64,000 nucleotides of DNA, from positions 781,001-845,000 of the forward strand of contig CAJHZI010000535.1 of NCBI GenBank assembly GCA_905160935.1, written 5' to 3'. Origin of the DNA: Enchytraeus crypticus. Lineage: Eukaryota; Annelida; Clitellata; Enchytraeida; Enchytraeidae. Below are positions 11,966 through 22,345 of this stretch, one piece after another. The first letter of the stretch is position 1. Every line of letters starts with the position of its first letter. Made by a program: the position numbers and the translations under genes. The notes under the pieces are model-generated. The model made no database searches. It was not told where the DNA came from and saw nothing but the letters and a program-made list of their open reading frames with translations.

Positions 11966-12439
11966 GACAGCTACGATTCAGATCGTAATGATTGACAACT
12001 GAGCTTGGAGATCTAGAAGGATTAGCAGATGTTCCGTGCCAGCAAGTTTTATCCTGAGTGTTATAATCAACACTGAGACAGGCTGGTCTATCAATGCACG
12101 CTTGCTTACAAGTGTCTTCAGTGTACGTGTTAGCTGTACCCTGCTGAGATAATCCATTAGCATTGGATCCAGGATACGATGTCCATGGTGTTGCGCAGGT
12201 ACCACAATTTCTAGAAAGATCAAAATGGTCAACCATTGAATTTGCGGTCCTCGAAGGCGTTGCAGCAGTTCCATGCCAGCATGTTCTATCCAGATTGTTA
12301 TAATCAACACTCAAACAAGTGGTGGATGTAATGCAGGCTTGTTGACATGTTTCTCTCGTGTAAGTGCCTGCCGATCCTTGTTGAGTTAATCCTGGTGCAC
12401 TGAATCCTTGATAAGTTGTCCAACTGTATGTGCAACCAG
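11966..12439 (-). CDS. Gene 1 exon 8: fused double PAN/apple-like domains (A+B)
   Basis: A 474-nt exon, exactly twice 237, phase 1-1 (acceptor TTTTCAG, donor C|GTAAGT). The first half (type A) runs from CTYSWTTYQGFSAPGL through LSVDYNNLDRTCWHG to VDHFDLSRNC. The second (type B) runs from GTCATPWTSYPGSNANGL through LSVDYNTQDKTCWHG to VNHYDLNRSC. The fusion point reads TGT GGT ACC, precisely what splicing a type A exon to a type B exon would give, with no intron between. Almost identical to the exon at 8834. Confidence 0.9.
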
Positions 12440-12894
12440 CTGAAAAATTAACAGCAGTATGAAATATGATTTAGGTTAAAACGTTACCTTTAGTGAAAAT
12501 TGACAACAGAAGAAAGTCGCAAAAGCATGCCTAGTTATTAAGAAGATATTTTGACAGAATAGGCCCACTTTTTCCAAAAATTTAATGAAGAGTTTAAAAA
12601 TCAACTGATTGTAAAATCAAGTAATCTTAGCCTTATATATTTAAGGTGTTATTTTAAATTTCCTCTACACTGAAAGCTATATTAAATACGAAATTAAATG
12701 ATGGCAAACCATATATAACGACAATAGTTTTATAGTTTGTTTAACTTGCTACGCAATTACCCGATCTTCAGCTATTTTTGGATTGAGAGAAACTTGGCTT
12801 TTCATATGATAACTAGGCCTCTTACACGACATCCGAAACTGTATACGTGAGAATTGTTTAGATTTAGTTACGTTACATAATTAATTGATGATTA

Positions 12895-13830
12895 CAGGGT
12901 GAGTAAAAAAAAAGATAACACCTGCAAAAGGTTTGAATATCTTAGGCTATTGTTAATATTTTTAAATCAAATTTTTGCCAATTACTAAACGACCAATTTG
13001 TGAAAAGGTGACCAATTTTTATCCATTTTAATTTATAGATTGGCTAGTTATACAAGTTTCAGCAGAGCAACCCCCCATTTTTACCTAAAAATGGCGTTTG
13101 CTACAACAGTAAGGGCAAATTGCACTTCATTGGCGAGAAGGAAAAGATGAGCGCTCCGAATTACGTCAATACGTTACTTTCCAAGCTATTTGACGATTGT
13201 TATGCTCTTCTACCAAATGGTTTCATCTTCAGCAGGATGGTGCTCCGTCACATGCATCGCGTCAAGCACAGGAATGGATCAGCGAGAGAAATCCTCATTT
13301 CATCAAGAAGAGCGAATGTCCTCCAAACTCTCCCGATCAAAATCCTCGAGATTACCATGTCTGGGGAACCATGCTGCATCTCTATTAGAAACTCCAGTCG
13401 AAGCCTAAAAAAGACAGAACTGCAGGAAGTGCTACAATCAATTTGGGAGAGACTGCCCCATGCTGGAATCAACAAGGCTGTCCTAGAGTTTCGAAAGCTA
13501 CTGCAGTCCTGCGTAGCAGCTGGCGGAAAGTATATCGAATAGGCAGTAATGCTAGCAGATACAACTGGTTCTGAACCACCACAACCACCCTTTTCAGGGC
13601 CAAAAAATTAAATTAAATATAATTTTTATTTACATTACATTCAAAAAAGGGGAGTTGCTCTGCTGAAACTTCATAACTGCCCCATCTATGCATTAAAATA
13701 GAAAAATATTGGCCACCTCATCAAAAATTAGTCCTTTAGTAATTGGTAAAAGTTTGATTTGAAAATATTAACATTTGTCTGAGACATTCAAACTTTTTGC
13801 AGGTGTGATCACTTTTTTTTACTCACCCTG
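12895..13830 (+). mobile_element. Tc1/mariner-type transposon, 5'-deleted and frameshifted
   Basis: Terminal repeats CAGGGTGAGTAAAAAAAA and its complement ending ACTCACCCTG are flanked by TA on both sides. Inside, across two frames, is the C-terminal half of a transposase: FHLQQDGAPSHASRQAQEW in one frame, NSPDQNP and YHVWGTML, then ELQEVLQSIWERLPHAGINK up to a stop at 13542. The N-terminal DNA-binding half is missing and there are frameshifts, so it cannot encode a working enzyme. Confidence 0.85.
13120..13542 (+). pseudogene. Broken Tc1/mariner-type transposase, C-terminal half
   Basis: The first part of this frame reads KMSAPNYVNTLLSKLFDDCY, and after a switch to the frame near 13230 the QQDGAPSH and NSPDQNP.DY motifs appear. 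The two Asp residues of those motifs belong to the DD(D/E) catalytic set. After a second frame change the C-terminus ends KYIE. At least two frameshifts; no N-terminal helix-turn-helix region found. Confidence 0.8.
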
Positions 13831-14006
13831 TATATAAAAATCAGTTAGGAATTAATCATACAACTTTAGCATACCTCCCTTTAACTTTAGCAAAGTCAAA
13901 TCTTAAAGTTCTGAATCTAATGCTCTTTAAAGTAACAAATTATTACCCTACAGATTATATACATACAAGTCATATCTTAAATGCTGCGCTCAGTCGTCAT
14001 ATAATG

Positions 14007-14017
<11 letters not shown>

Positions 14018-14070
<53 letters not shown>
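14018..14070. repeat. (TA)n microsatellite
   Basis: TA tract at the 5' breakpoint of the LINE fragment at 14072. Confidence 0.95.
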
Positions 14071-14071
<1 letters not shown>

Positions 14072-14593
14072 CATGTGAGACGGAAATATGCAGTAGGATT
14101 GCACAAGCAAAAGCGGTTTTTGGTAGTAGAAAAGAACTATTAACAAAATGTCTAAAGGACACAAAGATAAAGATAGTGAAAACTTTGGTTTGGACCACGC
14201 TATTGTATGGTTGTGAAACATGGATCTTAAGGAAGGAAGATATTAGGAAACAGGAGGCATTGGAAATGTGGATTTGGAGAAGAATGGAGAGGATTAGCTG
14301 GACCCAAAAGGTTACAAATGAGGAAGTCCTGGAGAGAATTGGCACAGATCGACAGTTGATAAATGTATTAAGAAATAGGAAGAAGAGATGGATAGGACAC
14401 ATTATATTGGAGGAAGGTCTATTAAAAGAGGTCATAGAAGGTAGAATGAAGGAAAAAAAGGCAGGGGCAGACCGAGATTAGGTATGTTAGATGATTTAAA
14501 GACCCACACATATGTGGAAATGAAGAGGAAGGAGGAAGACAGAGAAGAGTGGAGGCGTTTTGTACCATGAACCTGCCAGTAGGCAGTGCACTA

Positions 14594-14597
<4 letters not shown>
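14072..14597 (+). mobile_element. LINE 3' fragment (family L-TA), 5'-truncated
   Basis: Reading frame from 14074: CETEICSRIAQAKAVFGSRK, then TLLYGCETWILRKEDIRKQE, WRRMERISWTQKVTNEEVL, RNRKKRWIGHI and, after a one-base frame change near 14460, [20 protein letters not shown]. This is the C-terminal region of an RTE-type or related endonuclease/reverse-transcriptase protein. The 3' end carries the stem-loop CCTGCCAGTAGGCAG then GCACTAAG and (TA)n. Confidence 0.85.
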
Positions 14598-14661
<64 letters not shown>

Positions 14662-14709
14662 TACATATATATATATATATATATATATATCATATATATA
14701 TTTATATAT

Positions 14710-14762
<53 letters not shown>
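14595..14762. repeat. Long (TA)n microsatellite with interruptions
   Basis: About 170 nt of TA with a few CGTACA, TCATA and TTTA interruptions. It lies between the 3' end of the LINE (14597) and the left terminus of the fold-back element (14768). Confidence 0.95.
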
Positions 14763-14767
<5 letters not shown>

Positions 14768-14770
<3 letters not shown>

Positions 14771-15592
14771 TGTGCTTTTTATAACTGATTCCCCAAATTA
14801 TTTTAACAATAAAGTCATAAGAAGTTGACCGATATTCTTGAAATTTACAGCACTTGACCAGCGGCCAATTCTACAAAACATAGCGAAATTTCGTTTGAAT
14901 ATCTTTAATAATGTGAAATTTATAGTTTCGCCAATATGAGTGGGGTCAGATAAGAAATTTCCAATACAGGATTACGGGCGTGTTACATTTAGCGTAAAAT
15001 ATCTCTATAAAAATACTAGCTAACACGCAATATAAAATTTCTGCTAATGCTATTTTGAAGAGCAATCATTTCTTTTCAAAAGGACGTAAAATACGTGCTG
15101 ATATGTTCTTAAATGACAAAGTTATCGAACTTTTTATGCATGCATTGCATGATGAGAATAAACGTAGAAGAGGACGCCGCTGCAGTGGCTGCGGTGATAG
15201 CAGTTGCACCTAGACTTGCAATGCATGCATTAAAAGTTCAATAACTTTGTCAATTAAGAACATATCAGCACGTGTTTTACGTCATTTTGCCAAGAAGTGA
15301 TTGCTCTTCAAAATAGCATTAGCTGAAATTTTTTGACGTGTTCGCTATTATTTTTGTAGAGATAAATTTACGCTGCATGTAACACGCCCTAAATCCTGTA
15401 CTGAAAATTTCTGACCCCACTCCTATTCACAAAACCACAACTTTCACGTTATTAAAGATATTCAAACGAAATTTATCTATGTTTTGTAGAATTGGCTGCA
15501 GGTCAAGTGCTGTAAATTTCAAAATCATCGGTCAATTTCTTCCGACTTTATTGTTAAAACAATTTGGGGTATCAGTTATAAAAAACACAGTG
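14768..15592. mobile_element. Fold-back MITE-like element with ~380-nt terminal inverted repeats
   Basis: The left arm 14768-15149 and right arm 15215-15592 are inverted copies (termini CACTGTG / CACAGTG; internal landmarks TTTTATAACTGAT, TGGGGTCAGA, GGCGTGTTACAT, GATATGTTCTTAA, ATGCATGCATTGCA). The spacer is only about 65 nt. No protein is encoded. TA repeats flank both sides, consistent with a TA target site. Confidence 0.85.
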
Positions 15593-15875
15593 TATATACA
15601 TTTGTATATATATATTGCTCCTAAACCTCATTTTCTGTAATCTCTTTATCTTTTAACTGATTATCTGGATTTTGGATTTTGCACCGTATTGCAATACTTT
15701 TTGCTCGTCGGCTTGATTTTGTTTCAATAGTGTTCGATGCTGTAATAGATGACTTTAGCACTGTAATTGTTGTTATGTTATGGATATTACTCAATGGCAA
15801 TTAATTTATTTAGTTCAATATCTTTATTTCAAATTTAACCAATTTTCTCAACATAGCTTACAAAGGAGAACATAC

Positions 15876-15938
15876 GTTTAGTGGTACCGGTAGTGGAAGA
15901 TCGCGGATCAGGTGTTGTCGATGGTTGAGTTCCCTGCA
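15876..15938 (-). CDS. Gene 1 exon 7: Ser/Thr/Pro-rich linker
   Basis: A 63-nt phase 1-1 exon (acceptor TTTTCAG, donor C|GTATGT) encoding QGTQPSTTPDPRSSTTGTTK after the split codon. The composition suggests a mucin-like O-glycosylated spacer. It lies between a type B and a type A domain, as do the linkers at 11415 and 6413. The exon and its flanking intron are duplicated at 11415. Confidence 0.8.
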
Positions 15939-16349
15939 CTGAAAATAAAGAAAATTATCAATAATATCCAGCTAAAACAATTTAAAACATTTTATTGAGA
16001 ATCAAATCTTGAGCAAAAGAGAATGCATCCTCATACCACACAGATTTCATAAGAGATTTCTAGTACACTCTACTATAATACAGCCAAGTAATTACTTTTA
16101 AGTCCAGAGATAAATATAGGTAATTAGTAATTACATAGCACCATGTTTGACTAGAATTGTGCAAGAAATTACGGGCATCTTGAGATAGCAGTTTTGACAG
16201 TTTTGATAGCAGTACTGTCTTCGTTTGATATCATATTTTAATTGCTGTGACAGCAGCATCAACTTTTTAAACAAACAATATAAACTTTTTCAAATTTAAA
16301 ATTGGACGTTGTTACTATTGCTTTTTCACAAAAATATTAGGAATATACT

Positions 16350-17490
16350 TTAAATTTACTTCAGATTTTAAAAAGGCGTATGATAAAATTAATCACTATA
16401 AACTCTTGTCATCTTTGGTTAAGCGTGGTATTCCAATGTGGGTTATAGTACTGCTACATGATTGGTATTACAAACTATTCGTTAATGTTAGATGCAGGGG
16501 GTGTGTATCTAGGGGGTTTTCAGTGAGAAGTGGTGTACGACAGGGTAGTTCTATTTCTCATGTGTTTATAAATACATTTATTCTTGCTTTAAAAGATAAT
16601 AATATTGGGTGTCAATTTTGTGGTCAGTATGTTGGCATTATCATGTATGCTGATGATTTACTTTTAATCTCGTCTAGCGTTGCTGGTCTTCAAGAAATGT
16701 TAAATATCTGCTACTCAGTTAGTGTGAACACCATGTTAGAATTTAATTACAACAAGTCTAGCTGCGCTGTCATAGGATCACCTAGTAAATATAGTATAGA
16801 AAACATGACGCTTGGTGGTAGTAAATTAGAATGGTCTACAACCGTTAAATACTTGGGTGCCACGTTTACAGCCGGAAAGAAGCTATTTGTAGATACGGCT
16901 CCAATTAAAAGGAAATTTTATTTGTCAGTTAATTGTATTTTAGGGAAAACTAGGTGTACCGACGACACAGTAAAACTCGCTTTAATGGAGTCGCATTATC
17001 TTCCGATTCTGCTATATTCATCTACGGCCGTTAGTTATTCCAAAGAGCAGCTTGGTGATCTTAATGCACGTTGGAACTCAGTGTATCGTCAAATCTTTGG
17101 TTTTAATCGTTGGGATTCTGTCAGGGTATTCGTTGCGGGATTAGGGCGAATGGATTTTGCTTCAATTCGTGCTTATTTATGTTTGAAATTTTACAAAGAA
17201 GTAATTAAGTCATGTAATTTAGTATTTTAGGCGTATTAAGACGGTCGATCTTTTCAAAAGACTTGAGAACTCTATGTAGAATTGTGAATTTAGAATTGAA
17301 TTACCAATCTTTAATCGAAGTAACGTTACGCAATATGAAACAAAATGTCTATAGCAATTTTTGTAGAAGCGCTCTAGTGTAAGATTATTTAGTTATTGCA
17401 CTTGTATTTTGTATTCTGCACTGTTTCGTTCTTTGTACGACACTTCTTAAATTTCTTAGTTGTCTAATCGACGAATAAAAGATCTTCATA
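16350..17490 (+). mobile_element. 5'-truncated CR1-like LINE, reverse transcriptase C-terminal half
   Basis: From about 16360: FKKAYDKINHYKLL, GVRQGSSISHVF, then MYADDLLLISSS (intact YADD, about 16642-16670), KYLGATFTAGKKLF, MESHYLPILLYSS and ARWNSVYRQIFGF up to the stop at 17230. The open frame of about 290 codons is undamaged, so this copy is fairly young. The 3' UTR ends near GACGAATAAAAG (17470). It lacks the endonuclease and the N-terminal reverse transcriptase portion. Same family as 60415-61150. Confidence 0.85.
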
Positions 17491-17607
17491 TGGCTGCATG
17501 ATATAAAAATGCAACAAGCTCAGCTACTTTAAACACTAAAGATAGGGGCCTAACGCAGCAGGCTCATATTAATATTTAAGCAAGAAATACAGTGCATATA
17601 AACTTAC

Positions 17608-17844
17608 AGCAGCTACGATTCAGATCGTAATGATTGACAACTGAGCTTGGAGATCTAGAAGGATTAGCAGATGTCCCGTGCCAGCAAGTCTTATCCTGAG
17701 TGTTATAATCAACACTGAGACAGGCTGGTCTATCAATGCACGCTTGCTTACAAGTGTCTTCAGTGTACGTGTTAGCTGAACCCTGCTGAGATAATCCGCT
17801 CGAACTTGATCCCGGATAAGAGGACCACGGTGTTGCACAGGTAC
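17608..17844 (-). CDS. Gene 1 exon 6: PAN/apple-like domain 4 (type B)
   Basis: A 79-codon, phase 1-1 exon (acceptor ATGACAG, donor T|GTAAGT). It starts GTCATPWSSYPG and contains DTCKQACIDRPACLSVDYN, TQDKTCWHG and VVNHYDLNRSC. It is nearly identical to the second halves of the double exons at 11966 and 8834 and to the exon at 1686; together these are called type B. Reading into the intron gives a false second Cys after the last Cys; spliced to the next linker the codon becomes Leu (TTG). Confidence 0.9.
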
Positions 17845-18049
17845 CTGTCATTGGAATAACATCAGAATATATTTATCATACTCAAAATTCGATATTTACG
17901 TACAAGAAAATGGAGGAATTAAATTTAAAATATATATTAATTTCTTAAATTATTCAATTTTTCTGGTAATAATTTCTATGGCGACAATTAAGAAAAATTT
18001 TAATTAAAATTGCGGTTCATAGGCCTCTCTCGTCATACTAATATATGAA

Positions 18050-18510
18050 TTAGATATCAACTTATCCAGCATACCAAGTCTCGGTTGTCCTCTGACCTTT
18101 TCCCGTCCATTCTTCGTTCAATTACCTCCTTTAGCAGATCATTCATTCTAAGGACGTGACCCATCCAGTTCTTCGTTCTATTTCTTATGATATTTATCTA
18201 CTAGTCTAGTTTTTAGTCTACTTAGTATTATTTAGTCTACTTAGTCTATTATTTAGTCTACTGACTCTATTTATCTACTAGGCTATTATTTAGTTTTTAG
18301 TCTACTTATGGTAACCCTTTTTAGCACTTCATGATTTTGTTAGTCCATTTCATCTTCTCCATCTTTCTTCAAATCCTCATTTAGAAAACTTCCAGGTACC
18401 TGCTCTATATCCTCCTTTCTTGATGTCCATGCTTCACACCGGCAAGCCATACAGGAGCGTGGTTTACCCTAAAGTTTTTACTATCTTTATCTTCGCGGGT
18501 TTCAGATAAT
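18050..18510 (-). mobile_element. Degenerate LINE C-terminal fragment
   Basis: Minus-strand readings NWMGHVLRMNDLLKEVIERRMDGK and, upstream, IKIVKTLG.TTLLYG and GLTKS resemble family L-TA, with many stops. An inserted tract of TTAGTCTACT-like repeats (about 18190-18310) interrupts it. Confidence 0.6.
18190..18310. repeat. Tandem repeat of TTAGTCTACT-like units
   Basis: Irregular copies of TTTAGTCTACT / ATTATTTAGTC inside the LINE fragment above. Confidence 0.7.
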
Positions 18511-18695
18511 ATTTCACATTTTTTACAACTACAATGTAACATTTTATGATTTTGAAAAATTCAAAATTGATATCATGCAGAAAAATGCAATTTTTTATAA
18601 GATGCCAATAGGTCTAATTGTAAACATAAGTCTGCTCTGCAGGTAGGCAACATTAGGTAGTAATATCTACATGAAATGACCAGAAATATACCAAC

Positions 18696-18938
18696 CGCTG
18701 CAGGCCCTGTCCAAATCGTAATGATTTACGGCAGAATTAGCATTCTTCGTTGGGTTTTTCTCCGTGCCAAACCAGCAGGTCTTATCGAAGGTATTGAAGT
18801 CGATGCTATTGCAAGTCGAGCTAGCTACGCAAGCAGCCTTGCAAGAATCCTCATTGTACTGGTTAGCTGTTCCTTGCTGGACTAAGCCAAGTGCATTGGA
18901 ACCAGGATAGGCCGTCCATAGACTGGTACAAGTTTTTG
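18696..18938 (-). CDS. Gene 1 exon 5: PAN/apple-like domain 3
   Basis: An 81-codon exon beginning AKTCTSLWTAYPGSNALGL, with core DSCKAACVASSTC, NSIDFNTFDKTCWFG and closing VNHYDLDRACSG. Acceptor AACGCAG is clear. The phase 1 donor G|GTTGGT is weak; another GT (GTATAT) lies 5 nt further on but would shift the phase, so the exact 3' end is less certain. It has 'CWFG' where domains downstream have 'CWHG', resembling the domains of gene 2. Confidence 0.75.
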
Positions 18939-19454
18939 CTGCGTTGTAATATTACCCATAACAAAATAGCTTCACTCCGAAATTATAGGCCTAATTATAA
19001 CGATTAATTCACCACATATCAGCAGGAGTTATACAAGGCTACTGAAATAATGCATGGAAAAGTTTAGTTATTGAGACATTGATAAGCAATTAATCAGATC
19101 AACCATAGGAAGAGCTAAATTAGTTACATTAACCTCCATTAAGTTTGACAGTCGATAATGATAATAAATCAAGTAATCACTCAATCCAGTATCGGCATAT
19201 CAGCATCTAGACTCTTAAAGTATTTGCAATTAAATATTTACATAATTTGTTAGTTGAAACCTTTTCAGACTAGATCGATTTCACAAGATAGAATTTAGTA
19301 CCATTATATACATTATACCACTTTTTAACTCTTCCGCCCCTAAATGAAATAATTAGAAATTACGTAGTCATTCAATTCAATACCATTTGCTTGCCTATAG
19401 ACTAAAAGTATTTTCTACGAAATATGTAGGCTACTTAATAACATAAACACAGCA

Positions 19455-19680
19455 CAACGCCACACTGGGTCAAAAAACACAGATCCATATGCTTTCTGAC
19501 CCAGTTTCCTCCTTCCTCACCATGGTTTTTAGTAATCGTTGCCTTTTGATGGCGATCTAATTGCAGCCAGCGCGGATTTAAAATAACCTTCCATCACCCT
19601 GGGATTTTTTCTTTCCTAAGCTGTCAATACTCGGTCTTCCAAGGTAGTCACCCACAAAGTACTAACCGAGGTCGTTGTAG
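19455..19680 (+). repeat. Dispersed repeat family R2, copy 1
   Basis: Shares TTAGTAATCGTTGCCTTTTG, GCAGCC(A/G)GCGCGGATTTAA and the AACCT.C..CACCCTG segment with copies at 57040-57260 (+), 58690-58840 (-) and 62139-62400 (-). No open frame is conserved; a SINE or part of a larger element. Confidence 0.7.
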
Positions 19681-20545
19681 CTTAACCTCGATAATTGATG
19701 CGCAACTAAAGCAAGCGCGCCAAATCCCGCTGTCTAATACAAATATATTTATTTGTAATCTTAGAAAACTACGGATTGTCTTCATAACAAAATTATTTTG
19801 GCCAATTCTACACGCCTTATCATTTCTTTTTCGATCTCTTCCGCTCATAATTATAATAAAACTTCCAAAGTTGACTATCATTTACGACGCTACGCCTATT
19901 CATTTATAGTCTAATCTATTGATATTTAACTGTGCATAGCTACTTTTTAATACAGAGCCTGGTCTTTGTCTCAGGGATGAGCATCTCTGACATTTTTCCA
20001 ATTTGCAGATTTAACCCGAAATTTGAACTGATTTATTTGTATTTAATTCTAGGCCTACATGTACATCATAACGACTTTTACAACATATATAAATCACAGT
20101 TTGTAAATCTCTTTTCGAAGACGAAATTAATATAAGATCGTCGGCATACATAAAGAGCCATAGCATATATCGTTCATTCTACTACCATATATAGATAGGT
20201 AACTTCGTTAAAAATACTGCACAGCTATACGTGTAGAATTAATATTGCACAGCTATAGAATTAAAAATTAGATTACTGAACTGAGCGCTGCACTTCGTAA
20301 CAAAGAAACATTTTAGAATATACGGTGTTTATTGGTATGTTCAATATTTATATGGCATAAGTAAGCAAGTGCATATATTTAAAAATAGTTACACATTTGT
20401 TTAAACTATAAAGGTTATAAATTATAAATGTAGCATTAGATAGTTATAACCGAAGTATTTAAATAATTTCTGGTGAACACACTTAGAATAATCCTAAAAA
20501 TTCCAAATAACTTTGTAAACACATGTTGTTTAAATGAATACATAC

Positions 20546-20572
20546 ATGGTGTAGGCGGAAGCGTGCTGCCAT
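20546..20572 (-). CDS. Gene 1 exon 4: 27-nt linker micro-exon
   Basis: Acceptor TTATTGCAG, then 27 nt, then donor T|GTATGT. In phase 1 it reads GSTLPPTP after a split codon, giving a short Ser/Thr/Pro spacer between domains 2 and 3. It is 9 codons long, symmetric in phase, and joins both neighbours without a stop. Its small size makes it weaker evidence than the domain exons. Confidence 0.6.
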
Positions 20573-21214
20573 CTGCAATAAAACAGAAGAATAATTAATT
20601 ATCATTATTGTGCTTTTAATTTCATGCTATATGTGTCTACTTCTGTGCCCGTCATTATGTGAGTTAACATAAGTGAAGTGTTCCATTAAAAATATAGAAC
20701 CGTTGTAAATGAAAGACAAATGTCTAAAACAAGCATTCATTTAATAAAAGATAAGATTCTATCATAAGTTTTAATCCACTGAAAATGTTATTATTTATAC
20801 ACAACAATTATAGGCCTAAGTATCCCTTTAGAAATGAAATATTACCAACTGATTGATTGGAGCTTAAATGTTCTTTAAACCCCAAGCAAGTTTTGATCGA
20901 CCTAATTCTTATTTTAGTCGATGACGTCCCATAAATATCACTTGGCTGAAGAACAATACTCTAAATATTAACTGTATTTTACTGCAGGAAGATGAGAGTC
21001 CAAATTTCAAGTATTATTCATATTGTGTTTCATCAAGCATTGGATTATATCCTGCATCGTATTGCGATTCTATTTAATCATAAGGTATCTCTCCTATATT
21101 AATTCTATTCTTATTAAATGACCAAAATAACTAGTTCCAGTCTAGAGCATTATTAATTTAAGACTCCATTGCATAAACGATCTTGATTTTAAACAGCCAA
21201 TCGGTACAACTCAC

Positions 21215-21448
21215 CACAAATCCTCTGTAGATCATAATGATCGACATTGGGATTGGAGCTGCGCGCAGGATTTGCGGAAAAGCCGAGGTAGCAGATATTA
21301 CTTCCTCTGGTGTAGTCGATACTGGCACAGGACGAGTTGTTAATACAGGCGTTCTGACAGCCAAACAAAGTGAACGTGTTGCTGCCTCCGACCTGAGTCA
21401 GACCTTGTGCGCCAGACCCGAGATATTGAAGCCACGAGTACCTGCACG
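21215..21448 (-). CDS. Gene 1 exon 3: PAN/apple-like domain 2, diverged
   Basis: A 78-codon exon, phase 1 to phase 1 (acceptor AATTCAG, donor G|GTGAGT). It starts ACRYSWLQYLGSGAQGL and keeps six cysteines and the closing VDHYDLQRIC. The usual TCW after the fourth cysteine is replaced by ICY, and the D.D turn by a TRGSN segment, so this is the most atypical domain of gene 1. The intron upstream, about 4 kb, holds an antisense-to-window L2-like LINE (22.3-24.8 kb). Confidence 0.8.
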
Positions 21449-21804
21449 CTGAATTATTACATTTGAATTTATTGATTAATGAATGCCAGACAGATAAAAA
21501 AGAGGGAATTACATCAAAAGCCATATTTTCCCAAGATATAGGCTTCAGAGTAATAACAAGCACAATAGTAAAATGATGGACCATATTGATAAATATGACT
21601 TACTATACCACATTCTAAAACCGTTAGGCAATTTATTCCATTTTCCATGTAACCTGTCCTGTGAATGACAGAGATTTTACTGTCTTATCAGCGCAATCGA
21701 AAATCGAATCCACGAGAATTTTATTCACCTCAGGACCTGTCATTAAAAATGTTATGACGTTACTTGACGCCTCTGACCACTGCGTTATTTAGATATTATA
21801 CAGT

Positions 21805-21847
21805 CTCTCTCTTTCTCTGTCTCTGTCTCTCTCTCTCTCTCTCTCTT
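21805..21847. repeat. (CT)n tract
   Basis: CT-rich simple repeat adjoining the 3' end of the inverted R1 copy at 21848; on the minus strand it is a (GA)n tail. Confidence 0.9.
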
Positions 21848-22060
21848 CAGGACACTGCCAATTGGCAGGTTGAAGGTACAACTTTATACTCAAAGTCTGC
21901 TTTCTCATACATATTACACAATAGGTAGAGGTAATAGCATAACTTTTGTGAAGGTATTTGACTTGTTTAACTATGGAGTGCTCTATATGGAGCATGAAAG
22001 CAGACTCAAAAGTAAAGCTATATAACATGGATCTGCCGCTTTGCAGAACACTACAATACG
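21848..22060. mobile_element. R1 repeat: two copies head to head
   Basis: 21848-21905 is R1 3' end in minus orientation (stem-loop CTGCCAATTGGCAG, then CTCAAAGTCTGCTTTC). About 21925-22058 is R1 in plus orientation (GGAGTGCTC..TGGAGCATGAAAGCAGACTC ... ATCTGCCGCTTTGCAGAACAC). Confidence 0.65.
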
Positions 22061-22345
22061 ATGCATTTGAATTAGTCAAGTATTATTATATTTATTAACT
22101 AAACTTGAACAAATCCAGTGGTATTTATAGAGGGAGGATTCGAGGTTTAGAACTAGGCAAGGCCGGGGCTAAAGGCCTTAAGGCTGAATCAAAGTCATGG
22201 ATGAGGCACGACATCCCTGTAATAGAAAATCAAGTTCTATATAGCCTGAAACAGAGAATATCGCTTGGAGCGGTGTGTCATCTGTACAGTCTTGCAATGT
22301 TCTTTACGTCGAGAAATGATTCAGTTGTTAGAATTCATGTGAGAT

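Noticed and set aside
13190-13475. Several overlapping open frames in 13120-13542 as separate genes
   Set aside because: They are frames of one frameshifted transposase remnant, with the minus frame an antisense shadow.
18676-18885. Plus-strand open frame (and 21237-21452, plus)
   Set aside because: Antisense of the domain exons at 18696-18938 and 21215-21448.
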